Of a DNA stretch of 64,000 nucleotides, positions 20,501-29,640 are shown in pieces. Location: the NCBI RefSeq assembly GCF_000407605.1, contig NZ_ASWO01000003.1, forward strand, positions 124,001 through 188,000, read 5' to 3'. The translations under genes were made by a program, and so were the position numbers. Below the pieces are notes generated by a model that was not told the DNA's origin, searched no databases, and saw nothing but the letters and a program-made list of their open reading frames with translations. Positions within the stretch are counted from its first letter, which is position 1, and the number at the start of each line of letters is the position of its first letter. Origin of the DNA: Enterococcus sulfureus ATCC 49903 (lineage in GTDB: Bacteria > Bacillota > Bacilli > Lactobacillales > Enterococcaceae).

Positions 20501-21225
20501 TTATCGATATCTCTGAAGATGCGGCTACACGTACAAAAGAAGTAACGATCAAAGGACAAACAGATACACGTACGTACACAGTACCATTTACTGCACGTAT
20601 GAAAGTAGTGGAAGGCGATATCATCCATCGTGGTGCACCACTTACAGAAGGTTCGATTGATCCAAAACAATTGTTACAAGTTCGTGATGTATTATCAGTT
20701 GAAAACTATCTATTGCGCGAAGTACAACGCGTATACCGTATGCAAGGGGTAGAAATCGGCGATAAACATATCGAAGTAATGGTTCGTCAAATGTTACGCA
20801 AAGTACGCGTAATGGATCCAGGTGACACTGATATCTTACCAGGAACATTACTAGACATTGCAGACTTTAAAGACCGTAACTACGAAACATTAGTAGCTGG
20901 TGGTGTACCTGCCACTGCACGTCCAGTGTTACTAGGAATTACTAAAGCATCATTAGAAACAAATAGTTTCTTATCTGCTGCATCATTCCAAGAAACAACA
21001 CGTGTGTTAACAGATGCTGCGATTCGTGGTAAAAAAGATCCATTACTTGGATTGAAAGAAAATGTTATCATCGGGAAAATTATTCCTGCTGGTACTGGTA
21101 TGGCTCGTTACCGTAACATGGAGCCTAAAGAAGTATCAGTCGTTAGCGAAAATGTGTACAGTATCTCTGATATCGAAGCACAAATGGCTGTCGAAGATGC
21201 ATTAGCAAACAATCAAGAAGTATAA
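17569..21225 (+). CDS. rpoC: DNA-directed RNA polymerase subunit beta'
   Basis: A full-length beta' subunit of 1218 aa. It shows the N-terminal zinc site ([20 protein letters not shown] spacing), the catalytic Mg motif NADFDGDQM near residue 450, the bridge-helix region [20 protein letters not shown], and the second zinc-binding cluster ([13 protein letters not shown]). The frame begins at an ATG at 17548, but that ATG overlaps the GGAGG ribosome site. The TTG at 17569, 9 nt after GGAGG, gives the standard Enterococcus N-terminus [10 protein letters not shown]. Co-transcribed with rpoB. Confidence 0.98.
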   Translation: MIDVNKFESMQIGLASPEKIRSWSYGEVKKPETINYRTLKPEREGLFDERIFGPTKDWECACGKYKRIRYKGIVCDRCGVEVTRSKVRRERMGHIELAAPVSHIWYFKGIPSRMGLVLDMSPRALEEVIYFASYVVIDAGNTSLEKKQLLTEREYREKRAQYGQEFNAAMGAEAIRQLLETVDLDGEVVELKEELKTASGQKRTRAIRRLDILEAFRASGNKPSWMVMDVIPVIPPDLRPMVQLEGGRFATSDLNDLYRRVINRNNRLKRLLDLNAPNIIVQNEKRMLQEAVDALIDNGRRGRPVTGPGNRPLKSLSHMLKGKQGRFRQNLLGKRVDYSGRSVIVVGPFLKMYQCGLPKEMAIELFKPFVMRELVQRELASNIKNAKRKIERQEDEVWDVLEDVIREHPVLLNRAPTLHRLGIQAFEPVLVEGRAIRLHPLVCEAYNADFDGDQMAVHVPLNEEAQAEARMLMLAAQNILNPKDGKPVVTPSQDMVLGNYYLTMEESDREGEGMIFRDMDEAVTAWRNGYVHLHSRIAVNPKTLGDKPFTEEQRNKLMVTTVGKIIFNSIMPPEFPYLNEPTDFNLTVQTPDKYFVGAGSDIPTFIKEQELVLPFKKKNLGNIIAEVFKRFKVTETSHMLDRMKDLGYKHSTTAGITVGIADIMVLHEKQEIIEKAHHQVEVITKQFRRGLITDDERYERVIAVWNSAKDQIQQKLMESLDAKNPIFMMSDSGARGNISNFTQLAGMRGLMAAPNGRIMELPIISNFREGLTVLEMFISTHGARKGMTDTALKTADSGYLTRRLVDVAQDVIIREDDCGTDRGLDIKAITEGNEIIESLEERLIGRYTRKAVLDPETGAIIVGTNELITEDLAKQIIEAGIEEVSIRSVFTCNTKHGVCKHCYGRNLATGAQVEVGEAVGTIAAQSIGEPGTQLTMRTFHTGGVAGDDITQGLPRVQEIFEARNPKGQAVITEVTGDVIDISEDAATRTKEVTIKGQTDTRTYTVPFTARMKVVEGDIIHRGAPLTEGSIDPKQLLQVRDVLSVENYLLREVQRVYRMQGVEIGDKHIEVMVRQMLRKVRVMDPGDTDILPGTLLDIADFKDRNYETLVAGGVPATARPVLLGITKASLETNSFLSAASFQETTRVLTDAAIRGKKDPLLGLKENVIIGKIIPAGTGMARYRNMEPKEVSVVSENVYSISDIEAQMAVEDALANNQEV

Positions 21226-21226
21226 T

Positions 21227-21262
21227 CAAAAAGGTATCCCAGTTGATGGGATACCTTTTTTT
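21227..21262. terminator. Bidirectional terminator between rpoC and the AraC regulator
   Basis: AAAAAGGTATCCC pairs with GGGATACCTTTTT, loop AGTTGAT, between convergent genes. Confidence 0.92.
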
Positions 21263-22163
21263 ATGTAGAGCGAGTGGTTGGGGATTGTTTTTCGATACGA
21301 TTAATCAAGGTTTCAAATGAATCGATGGAGCCTTCTGGTTGATGAACGCGCTTACGATAAGTAGTCGGTGCTTCATTTGTATAGCGATGAAAAGCGCGAC
21401 TAAATGAAACTAAGCTTGAAAACCCAACCGCTTCACTGATTGTTTCTACACTTTGATCGGTATTAATGAGTAAAAAGGCAGCTTGATTGATTCGGATACT
21501 CATTAACCATTGTTGAATCGTCATGTTCATTTCTTTTTTGAATTGACGTGAAAGATGACTTCTATTCACCGCAAGCTGAGTAGCAAGACGTTGGATCGAA
21601 ATCGTTTGATATTCTTCTTTGATTAACTGGATCACTTGTAAAATAAGCGGGGATACTTTTTGGGCAATATTTGGTTCAGAATTGACGGCATCTTGAACAA
21701 AAAGCGCTAAAAAACGATAAGTTAATTCAGTTAATTTTAGTTCTTGCGTCAACTCACTACTCTTTGTTTCCAAACAGTTTTGGATCGTACTGATATATGG
21801 TGTGATATTTTTAGTCGATGCCACATAATAAGTTTGTTCTAAACAACTTTTAGTAATAATTTGATCTGCTGTCACTCCACTAAATGCGATCCAAATGTAA
21901 CTCCAAGGATGCTTAACAGAAGAACTATAAAAAGTTGTATCATTTGGGCGAATCAAAAAGAAATCCCCTTTTTTAAGAAAATATTGTTTGTTTTTGACGG
22001 TATACATTCCTTCTCCATCTAATACTAAGTGTAAAATATACAGATCACGTACAGCTGGGCCAAAAGAATGATGATCGAGTGTTTTAGAAAAACCACAGAA
22101 CTCAAATTGTAAAGAAGATTGAATCATTCGTTGGGGTAAAACTGAAAAAATCGCTTGTTCCAT
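21261..22163 (-). CDS. AraC-family transcriptional regulator of the lactose genes
   Basis: A 300-aa regulator with an N-terminal cupin-like sugar-sensing domain (about 20-140) and a C-terminal pair of AraC-type helix-turn-helices (about 185-285: IQRLATQLAVNRSHLSRQFKKE and the second HTH ending SFSRAFHRYTNEAPTTYRK). It resembles MsmR/RafR-type activators of sugar uptake genes. It is divergent from the symporter-lacLM genes, 140 nt away, and probably activates them on a galactoside signal. GAGAGGTGAG precedes the ATG. The inducer cannot be read from sequence. Confidence 0.85.
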   Translation of the reverse strand: MEQAIFSVLPQRMIQSSLQFEFCGFSKTLDHHSFGPAVRDLYILHLVLDGEGMYTVKNKQYFLKKGDFFLIRPNDTTFYSSSVKHPWSYIWIAFSGVTADQIITKSCLEQTYYVASTKNITPYISTIQNCLETKSSELTQELKLTELTYRFLALFVQDAVNSEPNIAQKVSPLILQVIQLIKEEYQTISIQRLATQLAVNRSHLSRQFKKEMNMTIQQWLMSIRINQAAFLLINTDQSVETISEAVGFSSLVSFSRAFHRYTNEAPTTYRKRVHQPEGSIDSFETLINRIEKQSPTTRST

Positions 22164-22232
22164 AAACTCACCTCTCTTATTACTTTAGCACAATATGCAA
22201 CATTTTGTTAAATAAGTGCGACAAAAACATAA

Positions 22233-22280
22233 GGAAAACGTTTTATTTACTGCTATACTATGGTTATGAAAGCGTTAAAA
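22233..22280 (+). promoter_or_regulatory. Lactose operon promoter with two cre-like sites
   Basis: The -10 box TATACT is at 22254-22259, with no good -35, as expected for an AraC-activated promoter. GGAAAACGTTTTAT (22233-22246) and TGAAAGCGTTAAAA (22267-22280) resemble the CcpA cre consensus; the second differs at one position and sits just downstream of the -10, where CcpA would block transcription. Confidence 0.6.
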
Positions 22281-22303
22281 TTTTTTAAGAGGGATGATGG
22301 ACA

Positions 22304-23737
22304 ATGGGGAAAAAACTAGGTCAACGAATTAGTTATGCTTTTGGTGCTTTTGGTCATGATGTATTTTATGTAACGCTAAGTACGTATTTTATGTTATTTG
22401 TAACAAGCTCGATGTTTGCCAACACAGATAAGGCAACCGCAGCGAAATTAATTGGGATCGTCACAAGTTTAGTCGTAGGGATTCGCTTAGTCGAAATTTT
22501 ATTTGATCCAATAATCGGGGGGATTATTGACAATACACGTACTAAATATGGGAAATTTAAACCGTGGTTAGTTGTTGGTGGTATTATGAGTTCGCTATTA
22601 TTGATTCCTTTATTTACCAATTTCTTTGGTTTACCTGAAACAAATCCTGTTTTATTTATTATTTTATTCGGAATTTGTTTTATTTTATTGGATTCATTCT
22701 ATTCGTTTAAAGACATCGCATTTTGGTCAATGATTCCTGCTTTGAGTACCGAAACGAAAGAACGTGAAAATCTAGCTACCTTTGCTCGTTTTGGTTCATC
22801 ATTGGGTGCAAATGGAACGACTTTAGTAGTCGTTCCGATTACAATCTTCTTCACATATTTGATGACAGGACAAAAAGGAGAACAAGGAGCATCTGGATGG
22901 TTTTGGTTTGGCATGATCGTTGCCATTGTCGCAGCAGGGAGTGCTATCGTTACAGCATTGAATACTAAAGAAAATGATAGCGTTATCCGAAAACAAACTG
23001 AGAAAGTCACAATGCGCACAGTATTTAAAGCGATTGCACAAAATGACCAATTGATGTGGCTTTCTTTATCCTATATTGCATATGCTATTGCGAATGTAGC
23101 GACAACAGCTGTATTGTTATTGTACTTTAAATTTGTGTATGGCGATGCTTCTGCTTTTTGGCTAGTTGGTTTTGTTGCAGCAGCTCTAGGGATTATTGCT
23201 GTACCATTGTTCCCGACGTTGACTCGTTTGATTTCTAGACGATATGTTTATTTGATCGGATTAGCAGTAATGGCTTCATCATATATCTTTTTTAGTTTAG
23301 CTGGTCAAAATTTATGGATGATTCTAGTAGGATTGATTTTATTCTACTTTCCACAACAATTGATTTTTCTTTCAGCACTGATGACGATTACAGATGCGGT
23401 TGAGTATGGTCAATGGAAAAATGGTGTACGAAATGAAGCCGTAACCCTTTCTATTCGTCCGTTATTAGATAAAATTGCTGGTGCACTTTCAAATGGTATT
23501 GTCGGTGTCGTAGCGATTGCCGCTGGAATGACTGGAAATGCAACGTTCCAAGAAATTACTACTAAAGATGTATCTATCTTTAAAATTTATGCATTTTATT
23601 TACCCGCAGCTTTAATGATTGTCTCAGGATTAGTATTTGCTTTTAAGGTAACGCTAACTGAGAAAAAACATAAAAAAATTGTTGAAGAATTGGAAGCTGA
23701 ATTTACAGCGCAGCAAGCCGTCTCTTCTGTACAATAA
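22304..23737 (+). CDS. GPH-family galactoside:cation symporter
   Basis: A 477-aa protein with 12 predicted transmembrane segments of the glycoside-pentoside-hexuronide:cation symporter family (melibiose/lactose permease type). Family marks include the N-terminal YAFGAFGHDVFY, the cation-site region RLVEILFDPIIGGIIDNTRTK split over helices 2-3, and EYGQWKNGVRNEAV late in the protein. It lacks the C-terminal EIIA domain found in streptococcal LacS. Placed directly before lacL, it most likely imports lactose or another beta-galactoside with H+ or Na+. AAGAGGG precedes the start. Confidence 0.87.
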   Translation: MGKKLGQRISYAFGAFGHDVFYVTLSTYFMLFVTSSMFANTDKATAAKLIGIVTSLVVGIRLVEILFDPIIGGIIDNTRTKYGKFKPWLVVGGIMSSLLLIPLFTNFFGLPETNPVLFIILFGICFILLDSFYSFKDIAFWSMIPALSTETKERENLATFARFGSSLGANGTTLVVVPITIFFTYLMTGQKGEQGASGWFWFGMIVAIVAAGSAIVTALNTKENDSVIRKQTEKVTMRTVFKAIAQNDQLMWLSLSYIAYAIANVATTAVLLLYFKFVYGDASAFWLVGFVAAALGIIAVPLFPTLTRLISRRYVYLIGLAVMASSYIFFSLAGQNLWMILVGLILFYFPQQLIFLSALMTITDAVEYGQWKNGVRNEAVTLSIRPLLDKIAGALSNGIVGVVAIAAGMTGNATFQEITTKDVSIFKIYAFYLPAALMIVSGLVFAFKVTLTEKKHKKIVEELEAEFTAQQAVSSVQ

Positions 23738-23758
23738 AAAAAGAAAGTAGGTAGTGTA

Positions 23759-25600
23759 ATGAATCCATCGATTGAATGGCTAGATCAACCAGAGGTGTTT
23801 CGTGTCGGACGTTTAGATGCGCATAGTGACCACGTCAATTATAGTTCAAAGGAAACTTGTGAACGAAAAGAGGCGTTGGTACAAAATCTAGATGGTGTTT
23901 GGGATTTTTGCTATAGTCAAAATCCACAAGTTCGCCCACAAAATTTTTATGAAGTAGACTTTGATGGTACATCGTTTGATACGATTCATGTTCCTCAGCA
24001 TATCGAGTTTTCAGATTACGATACACTACACTATATCAATACGATGTATCCTTGGGAAGGAAAACGATATCGTCGTCCAGACCAAACAAAAGGGATGTTT
24101 AGCCAAGATCCCGAAAATCCAGTTGGTTCATATCGAATGACTTTCGATCTAGATGATGCTTTAAAAGACCATCCTGTTCGTATTCGTTTTAATGGTGTCG
24201 AACAAGCGATGTACATTTGGTTGAATGGAGAATTTGTTGGATATGCTGAAGATAGTTTTACACCTTCAGAATTTGATTTAACACCATTTATTAAAAATAA
24301 AGATAATCTTTTAGCAGTTGAAGTGTATAAACGTAGTACTGCAGCGTTTTTAGAAGATCAAGATTTTTTCCGTTTCTTCGGAATTTTCCGTTCTGTAGAA
24401 TTAATTGGAGAACAAGCTATACATTTGGAAGATGTGACGATCAAAACCATTGTCGATAGTCAACAAAAAAGTGGTCAAGTTCACGTAGCGCTTAAAGTGT
24501 TGCGCGGCGAAGAGGCAACGTATCGCTATACATTGGGAAAAAATGGACAACAGCTTTTACAAAAAACGACTCAAGCGACAGAAGTTGACTTCAAAGTAGA
24601 AGACATTTTGTTATGGGATATTGACACGCCAGAATTGTACCATGTCATCGTCGAAATTTTACAAGATGAAGAAGTGGTTTCGTATACGCCAGTTGCTTTT
24701 GGATTTCGTGAGTTGGTGGTAAAAGAGAGAGTCATGTATTTAAATGGAAATCGTTTGAAATTAAATGGTGTCAATCGTCATGAATGGAATGCCGCAAGTG
24801 GTCGTGTGATCACAGATGAAGATGAGCGTTTTGACATTGAGTTTATGAAGGACAATTCCATTAACGCAGTACGTACTTCACATTATCCAAATCGTTTATC
24901 GTTTTATGAGCGTTGCGATGAGGCTGGAATTTATATGATGGCGGAAACGAATTTGGAAACCCATGGTTCATGGCAAAAAATGGGAGCGATCGAACCTTCT
25001 TGGAACGTCCCTGGCGATTATCCAATTTGGCGTGACGTGACTTTAGATCGTGCAGTTTCAAATTACGAGTGGTTGAAAAATCATCCATCGATTTTATTCT
25101 GGTCATTAGGGAATGAATCTTTTGTGGGTGAAACTCTCAAAGAAATGAATGCCTATTATAAGCAAATAGATGATTCACGTCTTGTTCATTATGAAGGGGT
25201 ATTTTATGACGATGCAATGAAACCGTTTATCTCTGATATGGAAAGTCGCATGTATGCTTCTCCAACAGATATTCGTACGTATCTTAGTGAGGATCCTCAA
25301 AAACCATTTATCTTGTGTGAATTCATGCATAATATGGGGAATTCAATGGGTGGATTAAAAGAGTATATGGAATTATATGACGAGTTTGAATCGTATCAAG
25401 GTGGATTTATCTGGGATTATATCGATCAAGCGATTTTAAGAAAAGACCCATTAACAGGACAAGAAGTCTTGCGTTATGGTGGCGATTTTGATGATCGTCC
25501 ATCAGACTATGAGTTTTCGGGCAATGGCTTATTATTTGCGACACGTCAAGCAAAACCATCAATTCAGGAGGTAGCTTATTATTATGAAAAATACCGCTAA
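23759..25600 (+). CDS. lacL: Beta-galactosidase large subunit
   Basis: A 613-aa GH2 protein, the large subunit of the heterodimeric LacL/LacM enzyme of lactobacilli and leuconostocs. It contains the jelly-roll N-terminal domain (about 50-215), the Ig-like domain (about 220-330) and the TIM barrel. The acid/base Glu is in LGNES (Glu453) and the nucleophile in LCEFMHN (Glu521). It ends where the single-chain LacZ would continue into domain 5, which LacM supplies. It overlaps lacM by 17 nt, so translation is probably coupled. It hydrolyses lactose to glucose and galactose in the cytosol. Confidence 0.93.
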   Translation: MNPSIEWLDQPEVFRVGRLDAHSDHVNYSSKETCERKEALVQNLDGVWDFCYSQNPQVRPQNFYEVDFDGTSFDTIHVPQHIEFSDYDTLHYINTMYPWEGKRYRRPDQTKGMFSQDPENPVGSYRMTFDLDDALKDHPVRIRFNGVEQAMYIWLNGEFVGYAEDSFTPSEFDLTPFIKNKDNLLAVEVYKRSTAAFLEDQDFFRFFGIFRSVELIGEQAIHLEDVTIKTIVDSQQKSGQVHVALKVLRGEEATYRYTLGKNGQQLLQKTTQATEVDFKVEDILLWDIDTPELYHVIVEILQDEEVVSYTPVAFGFRELVVKERVMYLNGNRLKLNGVNRHEWNAASGRVITDEDERFDIEFMKDNSINAVRTSHYPNRLSFYERCDEAGIYMMAETNLETHGSWQKMGAIEPSWNVPGDYPIWRDVTLDRAVSNYEWLKNHPSILFWSLGNESFVGETLKEMNAYYKQIDDSRLVHYEGVFYDDAMKPFISDMESRMYASPTDIRTYLSEDPQKPFILCEFMHNMGNSMGGLKEYMELYDEFESYQGGFIWDYIDQAILRKDPLTGQEVLRYGGDFDDRPSDYEFSGNGLLFATRQAKPSIQEVAYYYEKYR

Positions 25601-26549
25601 ATTATCAGTCGTATACGGCGATGTCGTTTTAGGTGTACATGGCGAAAACTTTAGTTACTTATTTTCTTATGCCTCAGGCGGATTAGAATCCGTAAAAGTA
25701 AACCAACGTGAATGGATCTATCGCCCAATCAAACCCACATTTTGGCGTGCATTAACAGACAATGATCGTGGGAGCCAATTTCACTTGAAGTCAGGGATGT
25801 GGTTAGGTGCAGATCAGTTTACTCAATGTGTAGCGATTAAAGTAGTAGCAGATGATCAAGATCAAACAGCTGTGGCGACTGCTCCAGCTAATAATCAATT
25901 TCAAGAAACACAAGCTGTAGACACACTAGCGATTACGTATACGTATGAAACGATTACAGTACCTAAAACTACAACAGAGATTACCTATACAGTTCGTCCA
26001 GATGGAAAAATCAAAGTCACTGCACATTACCATGGTCAACCAAGTTTACCTGAATTGCCTGTTTTTGGAATTCGACTGGTTATGCCCACTTTAGCAACGG
26101 GCTTTACGTATGATGGACTTTCTGGTGAGACGTATCCCGACCGTAAACAAGGTGGCAAACCTGGTCAATATCATGTCACAGGTTTGCCAGTAGCTCCTTA
26201 TCTTGTACCTCAAGATTCAGGAATGCATATGGAGACCAACTGGGTCGAAGTGGTACGTGATACACAATTAGACAATAAAGCAATCCAACGTACAGCAACA
26301 AGTTTACGTGTACAAGCAATCGACACACCATTTCATTTTTCATGTGTACCGTATACACCACTAGAATTAGAAAGTGCCACTCATCAAGAAGAATTACCGC
26401 TTGCAAGACGTACAGTATTATCGCTTTATCGTGCAGTTCGTGGAGTTGGAGGAATCGATAGTTGGGGAAGTGATGTATTGCCGGACTATCGTGTATCCGC
26501 ACAAGAGGATCATATTTTAGAAGTCGAATTGTCTTTTCCTGAAAAGTAG
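25584..26549 (+). CDS. lacM: Beta-galactosidase small subunit
   Basis: A 321-aa protein matching the C-terminal beta-sandwich domain of GH2 beta-galactosidases (motifs FWRALTDNDRG near residue 53 and SYxxP-like late blocks). It pairs with LacL to complete the active site. AGGAGG inside the end of lacL lies about 11 nt before the ATG. No galactose-metabolism genes follow in the window, so the fate of galactose is not visible here. Confidence 0.93.
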   Translation: MKNTAKLSVVYGDVVLGVHGENFSYLFSYASGGLESVKVNQREWIYRPIKPTFWRALTDNDRGSQFHLKSGMWLGADQFTQCVAIKVVADDQDQTAVATAPANNQFQETQAVDTLAITYTYETITVPKTTTEITYTVRPDGKIKVTAHYHGQPSLPELPVFGIRLVMPTLATGFTYDGLSGETYPDRKQGGKPGQYHVTGLPVAPYLVPQDSGMHMETNWVEVVRDTQLDNKAIQRTATSLRVQAIDTPFHFSCVPYTPLELESATHQEELPLARRTVLSLYRAVRGVGGIDSWGSDVLPDYRVSAQEDHILEVELSFPEK

Positions 26550-26633
26550 CTTACCTAGACTTTTCGTTTCTCACGTGTTAGACTGATTTGAGGATTATCC
26601 GTGTAAATCAGTGTGAGATGAATCAAATAGCGT

Positions 26634-26666
26634 CACGCTGTAGACAAATTGTCTACAGCGTTTTTG
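26634..26666 (+). terminator. Intrinsic terminator after lacM
   Basis: CGCTGTAGACAA pairs with TTGTCTACAGCG, one-base centre, followed by TTTTT. A second imperfect hairpin (ACTGATTT/AAATCAGT, about 26580-26612) lies just upstream. Confidence 0.9.
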
Positions 26667-26694
26667 GTTCTGTACACGAAGAAGGGAAAGAAAT

Positions 26695-28218
26695 ATGCTT
26701 AGTTTAATCGATATTACGCAACAATTTGGAGATAAAATTTTATATGAACAACTAAATTTACAAGTCAATAAGGGAGAACATGTTGGACTCATTGGTCAAA
26801 ATGGTGCTGGAAAATCAACTTTGATCAAAATCATCACCGGGGAACTTTTACCAGATAATGGTCAAGTCACTATGCCTAAAAATTGCCATATGGGCTATCT
26901 GGATCAATATGTTGAGGTCGATGAGTCGTTGACGATTTTTGAGTTTTTAAAAACAGCTTTCCAAAAAGAATTGGATATGGAAGCGCAAATTACCGCAGCT
27001 TATACAGAGTACGCGGAAACAATGGACGATAAATTATTAGAACGCGCTGGAAAATTACAAACACAGCTTGATCAAGGTGATTTTTATCAAATGGATACCT
27101 TGATTCAAGAGATGGCAAGTGGTCTGGGACTACAAGTTTTAGGTTTAGATTCTGTATTAAAAGACTTAAGTGGTGGCCAGCGCTCAAAAGTAATTTTAGC
27201 CAAACTATTATTAGAGAAACCAGACATGCTCGTTTTAGATGAACCAACCAACCATTTAGACGATACACATGTGGAATGGTTAAAAAACTTTTTACAAAAT
27301 TTCGAGGGTACGTTTTTAGTGATCTCGCATGATCGTACATTTTTAGATGAGATTACCACACATATTGCGGATATTGAATTTGGTCAATTGACGAAATATA
27401 CAGGAAATTTAACCAAAGCCTTAAAGCAAAAAGAAGCCAATCGTGAATCGTATCTACGTCAATATGAGTCACAAAAGAAACAAATTGAAAAAACAGAAGC
27501 GTATATCCGTAAATATAAAGCTGGATCACGTTCAACAATGGCGAAAAGTCGGGAGAAACAGCTCGCTAAAGTAGAACGATTGACACCACCTTCTGATGCG
27601 CCAAAACCTAATTTCCAATTTCCATATCAACCAATCGTGAGTACGTTAGCATTGACAACAGATCAATTAGTCATTGGGTATGAACGGCCACTTCTTGATC
27701 CAATCCAATTGACGATTCGTTATGGTGAATTGATTGCCATTAGAGGATTCAATGGGATCGGAAAATCGACGTTGTTAAAAACACTGATTGGTCAATTAGA
27801 AGCATTAGGCGGAGATTTTCAATTTCCAGCCAATACGAAAGTCAATTATTTTTCACAGGATCTGGTTTGGGAAGCACCTTTAGAAACACCGATTCAATAT
27901 TTAGGTCGTATGTTTGAAAAAGCAACAGTCAAAGAAATCCGTCGTCATTTGTCACAAGCAGGCTTAGTCAATCAGTTGGCTCAAGAACCATTGAATCAAT
28001 TAAGTGGTGGGGAACAAACTAAAGTAAAACTAGCACAAATGACCATGACGCCAGGAAACTTTTTGATTTTAGATGAACCAACGAACCATATCGATCAAGA
28101 AACGAAAGAAAGTCTGCGAGAAAGTCTACGTAACTATCCAGGAACGGTGATTGTCGTATCCCATGAACAAGAATTTTATGAAGACTTTGTCGACCGTATC
28201 GTGGATATTGCAGGATAA
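26695..28218 (+). CDS. ABC-F family ATP-binding protein
   Basis: A 507-aa soluble protein with two ABC domains and no membrane segment, as in ABC-F translation factors. Walker A motifs are GQNGAGKST (about 36) and GFNGIGKST; signatures are LSGGQRSK and LSGGEQTK; Walker B blocks are MLVLDEPTNHLDD and FLILDEPTNHIDQ. The linker (about 240-300) is rich in Lys/Arg/Gln, the usual ribosome-contacting part. Length and sequence fit the YbiT/YkpA-like housekeeping group more than the Lsa/Msr antibiotic resistance groups, but resistance specificity cannot be judged safely by eye. GAAGGGAAAG precedes the ATG. Confidence 0.83.
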   Translation: MLSLIDITQQFGDKILYEQLNLQVNKGEHVGLIGQNGAGKSTLIKIITGELLPDNGQVTMPKNCHMGYLDQYVEVDESLTIFEFLKTAFQKELDMEAQITAAYTEYAETMDDKLLERAGKLQTQLDQGDFYQMDTLIQEMASGLGLQVLGLDSVLKDLSGGQRSKVILAKLLLEKPDMLVLDEPTNHLDDTHVEWLKNFLQNFEGTFLVISHDRTFLDEITTHIADIEFGQLTKYTGNLTKALKQKEANRESYLRQYESQKKQIEKTEAYIRKYKAGSRSTMAKSREKQLAKVERLTPPSDAPKPNFQFPYQPIVSTLALTTDQLVIGYERPLLDPIQLTIRYGELIAIRGFNGIGKSTLLKTLIGQLEALGGDFQFPANTKVNYFSQDLVWEAPLETPIQYLGRMFEKATVKEIRRHLSQAGLVNQLAQEPLNQLSGGEQTKVKLAQMTMTPGNFLILDEPTNHIDQETKESLRESLRNYPGTVIVVSHEQEFYEDFVDRIVDIAG

Positions 28219-28239
28219 TACAGAAGTGAGTGAAGAAAA

Positions 28240-28551
28240 ATGATTGAACATTTTAAGGCATTGCAGTTGACGGTAGTTGAATTGCCCATTGAATTTGAAG
28301 AAGAACGCCCATTATATCGCGCGTACTTAAAAGAATTGCCTTTTTTAGCGGGTGAAGGCAACTCTAAACAAGTCATGTATCGCCGTTTAATGGAAAAGTA
28401 CCAAATTTATGTAGAGACTCAGCGTGAAGCGCAAAAGGAAGAGCAAGAAGAAGAAATGACTTCAGCGCTTCTCTCTGTGTCTGATTTGATGAAATATTAT
28501 GATGGAGAAACATTTGATGGTTTTTCTTATGATTTTACTCAAGATAAATAA
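28240..28551 (+). CDS. Small conserved-looking protein of unknown function
   Basis: A 103-aa acidic protein starting 21 nt after the ABC-F gene, probably in the same transcript. The middle (LPFLAGEGNSKQVMYRRLMEK) loosely recalls the strand-helix pattern of HicB-like antitoxins, but no RNase partner lies nearby, so I do not call it a toxin-antitoxin gene. A Glu/Gln-rich run (about 63-73) may form a helix. The ribosome site is weak. Function unknown. Confidence 0.65.
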   Translation: MIEHFKALQLTVVELPIEFEEERPLYRAYLKELPFLAGEGNSKQVMYRRLMEKYQIYVETQREAQKEEQEEEMTSALLSVSDLMKYYDGETFDGFSYDFTQDK

Positions 28552-28622
28552 GGTATTTGACAAATAAAAAAAGGTCTACTACACTGACACTGTAATCCAA
28601 GGTACTTAAAGGAGGAAAACAC

Positions 28623-29099
28623 ATGGCAGAAGTTGAAAGTTTTACATTAGATCACACAAAGGTAAAAGCACCTTATGTTCGTTTGATTGCAGAAGAAAAT
28701 GGACCAAAGGGCGATGTGATCGCAAATTATGATTTACGTTTCTTACAACCAAATGAAAAAGAAATGCCAACTGGCGCAGTGCACACATTAGAGCACTTAT
28801 TAGCTGATTTGATGCGTGATCGTTTAGACGGAATTATTGATATTTCACCATTTGGCTGCCGTACAGGTTTCCACTTGATCACTTGGGGTGTACATAGCCC
28901 AGCAGAAGTAGCTAAAGCGTTGACAGAAGTCTTAACGATCATCGCGAATGAAACAGTTTGGGAAGATGTCCAAGGCGTTTCAATCGAAAGTTGCGGAAAT
29001 TATCGTGATCATTCATTATTTGGAGCTAAAGAATATGCTAAATTAGTGATCGACGAAGGAATCAGTGAAGATGCATTTGAGCGTCGTATCGTAAAATAA
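28623..29099 (+). CDS. luxS: S-ribosylhomocysteine lyase (AI-2 synthesis)
   Basis: A 158-aa LuxS. Metal ligands are His54 and His58 in HTLEH and Cys124 in SIESCGN; the catalytic Cys79 is in FGCRTGF, and Glu57 is the general base. It splits S-ribosylhomocysteine into homocysteine and DPD, the AI-2 precursor, as part of the activated-methyl cycle. AAAGGAGG lies 7 nt before the ATG. It is followed by a strong terminator. No mtn/pfs gene is adjacent, so the partner nucleosidase must lie elsewhere. Confidence 0.97.
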   Translation: MAEVESFTLDHTKVKAPYVRLIAEENGPKGDVIANYDLRFLQPNEKEMPTGAVHTLEHLLADLMRDRLDGIIDISPFGCRTGFHLITWGVHSPAEVAKALTEVLTIIANETVWEDVQGVSIESCGNYRDHSLFGAKEYAKLVIDEGISEDAFERRIVK

Positions 29100-29134
29100 A
29101 AAAAGGATGAGAAGAGATTCTCATCCTTTTTTTA
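29097..29134. terminator. Bidirectional terminator between luxS and the small membrane gene
   Basis: AAAAAAGGATGAGAA pairs with TTCTCATCCTTTTTT, loop GAGA. Confidence 0.92.
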
Positions 29135-29536
29135 TGCTAAAGCTGCTAAAGAAATCAACGAAATCCCAATGACTAACAACACTAATCCAACTAAAGTGAA
29201 ACATTTTTTCCAAGGAAAAGTGGATTGTTTTTTCGGATTGCGTTTTTTGGGCAATGCTGCAAGTGGATCAGATTGCACATCAACTACTGGAGTAGTTTTT
29301 CTAGGTAATACTAAGGCAATTAATAAAAATAAAATTCCATTTAATGTTGCGCCGACACCATAAATCAAATTGTAATTAATTGTAACAGTCGATAAAATAT
29401 CTCGTCCAATATCTAAAATTGTACCTACTTCTAGTGTTTGAAATCCGATCGTATCTGCTGCTACAGGCTGCACACCTAAAGCAAAGGCTACGAAGAGCGC
29501 AACAACACTTAGTGTAACTGGTCGAAATCGAGTCAA
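29132..29536 (-). CDS. Small secreted/membrane protein of unknown function
   Basis: A 134-aa protein with an N-terminal signal-like helix ending VQPVAADTIG (possible signal peptidase site after about residue 27), then a short extracellular part, a hydrophobic segment (about 62-78), a basic loop PKKRNPKKQ, and a second hydrophobic segment (about 108-132). The TTG start has AAGGAG 8 nt upstream. It lies 104 nt downstream of the SipW-like gene with its own likely promoter and a palindrome, so it may not belong to that operon. I do not recognise the family. Confidence 0.6.
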   Translation of the reverse strand: MTRFRPVTLSVVALFVAFALGVQPVAADTIGFQTLEVGTILDIGRDILSTVTINYNLIYGVGATLNGILFLLIALVLPRKTTPVVDVQSDPLAALPKKRNPKKQSTFPWKKCFTLVGLVLLVIGISLISLAALA

Positions 29537-29551
29537 AATGATCGCTCCTTC

Positions 29552-29578
29552 AATGATTTAGTCAATGACTCAATCATT
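29552..29578. promoter_or_regulatory. Palindromic operator candidate upstream of the small membrane gene
   Basis: AATGATTTAGTC AAT GACTCAATCATT is an inverted repeat with 11 of 12 paired positions per arm and a 3-nt centre, close to the gene's start. The size and form fit a dimeric repressor such as TetR or MarR type; which protein binds is unknown. Confidence 0.55.
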
Positions 29579-29640
29579 CTAGCATATTTGTTTCTTTTTC
29601 CACAAGCAGTCCTTTACAACTGTTGTGGAAATGAAATATT

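Noticed and set aside
26695-28218. Lsa/Msr-type antibiotic resistance ABC-F
   Set aside because: The inter-domain linker and overall sequence look closer to the YbiT/YkpA housekeeping group; resistance cannot be claimed by eye.
28240-28551. HicB-like antitoxin
   Set aside because: The likeness is weak, and no HicA-type toxin or other small RNase gene is adjacent.
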